A stretch of 64,000 nucleotides of DNA from Synechococcus sp. MU1642 (GTDB lineage: Bacteria > Cyanobacteriota > Cyanobacteriia > PCC-6307 > Cyanobiaceae). Position 1 is the stretch's first letter. Every line of letters starts with the position of its first letter. Location: contig NZ_VTKZ01000005.1 of assembly GCF_020514115.1 (NCBI RefSeq), positions 1-64,000 on the forward strand, read 5' to 3'. A program made the translations under genes and the position numbers. Below are positions 63,817 to 64,000 of this stretch, piece after piece. The notes under the pieces were generated by a model. That model was given only the letters and a program-made list of their open reading frames with translations. It was not told where the DNA came from and searched no databases.

Positions 63817-64000
63817 GGCGACGGTGCAACGGCTGACGGTCTTACATCAGCATGGCCCCCGGGATCCCGAGGTGAACGCAGCAGCGGATCGGGCTCGGCT
63901 TCAGGATTCAGTTGCTGAAGCGCATAGCGGTCATTCAGAACAGTGGCGAGCCGCTGCATCCGCTGCCGCGGCCTCTCGCCATCGCCCCCAGCTGCCACCT
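63813..64000 (-). CDS. Unidentified gene, 3' part
   Basis: The last 62 or so codons of a minus-strand gene that runs off the right edge. [25 protein letters not shown] looks helical; the tail ([21 protein letters not shown]) is Pro-rich and flexible. The stop overlaps the purC ATG, the main support that it is real. It does not resemble the end of PurD, the neighbour one might expect. Confidence 0.45.
   Translation of the reverse strand, partial: VAAGGDGERPRQRMQRLATVLNDRYALQQLNPEAEPDPLLRSPRDPGGHADVRPSAVAPSP

Overview
The window reads as the core chromosome of a marine picocyanobacterium, most likely a marine Synechococcus. The RNA polymerase beta' subunit is split into rpoC1 and rpoC2, which is a cyanobacterial hallmark. 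A high-light-inducible (Hli) protein gene is present, as are plastid/cyanobacterial families (ycf35/DUF1257, DUF2997, DUF3143, DUF3119, DUF3086, DUF3493, DUF1825, DUF4278) and a DUF3104 protein, a family I associate with marine picocyanobacteria. The DNA is GC-rich by eye, genes are tightly packed, and ATGA, GTGA and TGATG overlaps are frequent. No species can be named from sequence alone.

Layout: 1-3.4 kb is a biotin cluster (BioK-like esterase, bioC, bioD, a small membrane protein, then bioA). 3.4-8.2 kb holds DUF3143, a J-domain membrane protein, rsmG, an aldo/keto reductase, a 4Fe-4S ferredoxin, ycf35, DUF2997 and a HEAT-repeat protein. 8.2-22 kb is one long minus-strand block: rpsT, tatD, rpoB, rpoC1, rpoC2, hli, rlmN and a sodium/solute symporter. 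22-25.7 kb has hisD, rpiA and a DegP/HtrA protease. 25.8-33.2 kb has the translation cluster rimP-nusA-ylxR-infB, then a low-complexity-tail membrane protein overlapped antisense by DUF3493, then tRNA-Thr. 33.5-38.4 kb carries a bestrophin-like gene joined to a succinate dehydrogenase operon, and a prohibitin-like gene. 38.4-43.4 kb has small genes, gluQ, an HU gene, a metallo-beta-lactamase-like protein, glgX and tRNA-Gly. 43.4-47.7 kb has a GPH-type transporter, an MlaE permease, DUF3119, DUF3086 and plsY. 47.7-54.3 kb has pyrF, tyrS, DUF1825, a LuxR-type regulator, a decayed gene, a helix-hairpin-helix/GIY-YIG pair and pepA. 54.3-56.9 kb is an accessory strip of very small genes and fragments. 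56.9-64 kb is an outer-membrane cluster (bamA-lpxC-fabZ-lpxA-lpxB-msrA) next to purC.

Several neighbourhoods make functional sense. The biotin genes cover pimelate completion through diaminopelargonate and dethiobiotin. BamA, LpxC, FabZ, LpxA and LpxB together cover early lipid A synthesis and outer-membrane protein assembly. RimP, NusA, YlxR and InfB join ribosome maturation, transcription and initiation. SdhC, SdhA and SdhB form one succinate:quinone oxidoreductase.

No mobile element, CRISPR array or obvious defence system was seen. The least explained items are: an aldo/keto reductase that seems to have lost every Fe-S cysteine of its C-terminal domain while sitting next to a separate ferredoxin; a GIY-YIG-type protein with two copies of a possible sliding-clamp-binding motif, coupled to a double helix-hairpin-helix protein; a ferredoxin and a secreted protein that both appear to need non-AUG starts; and broken or interrupted small genes at about 51.1 and 56.2-56.9 kb.
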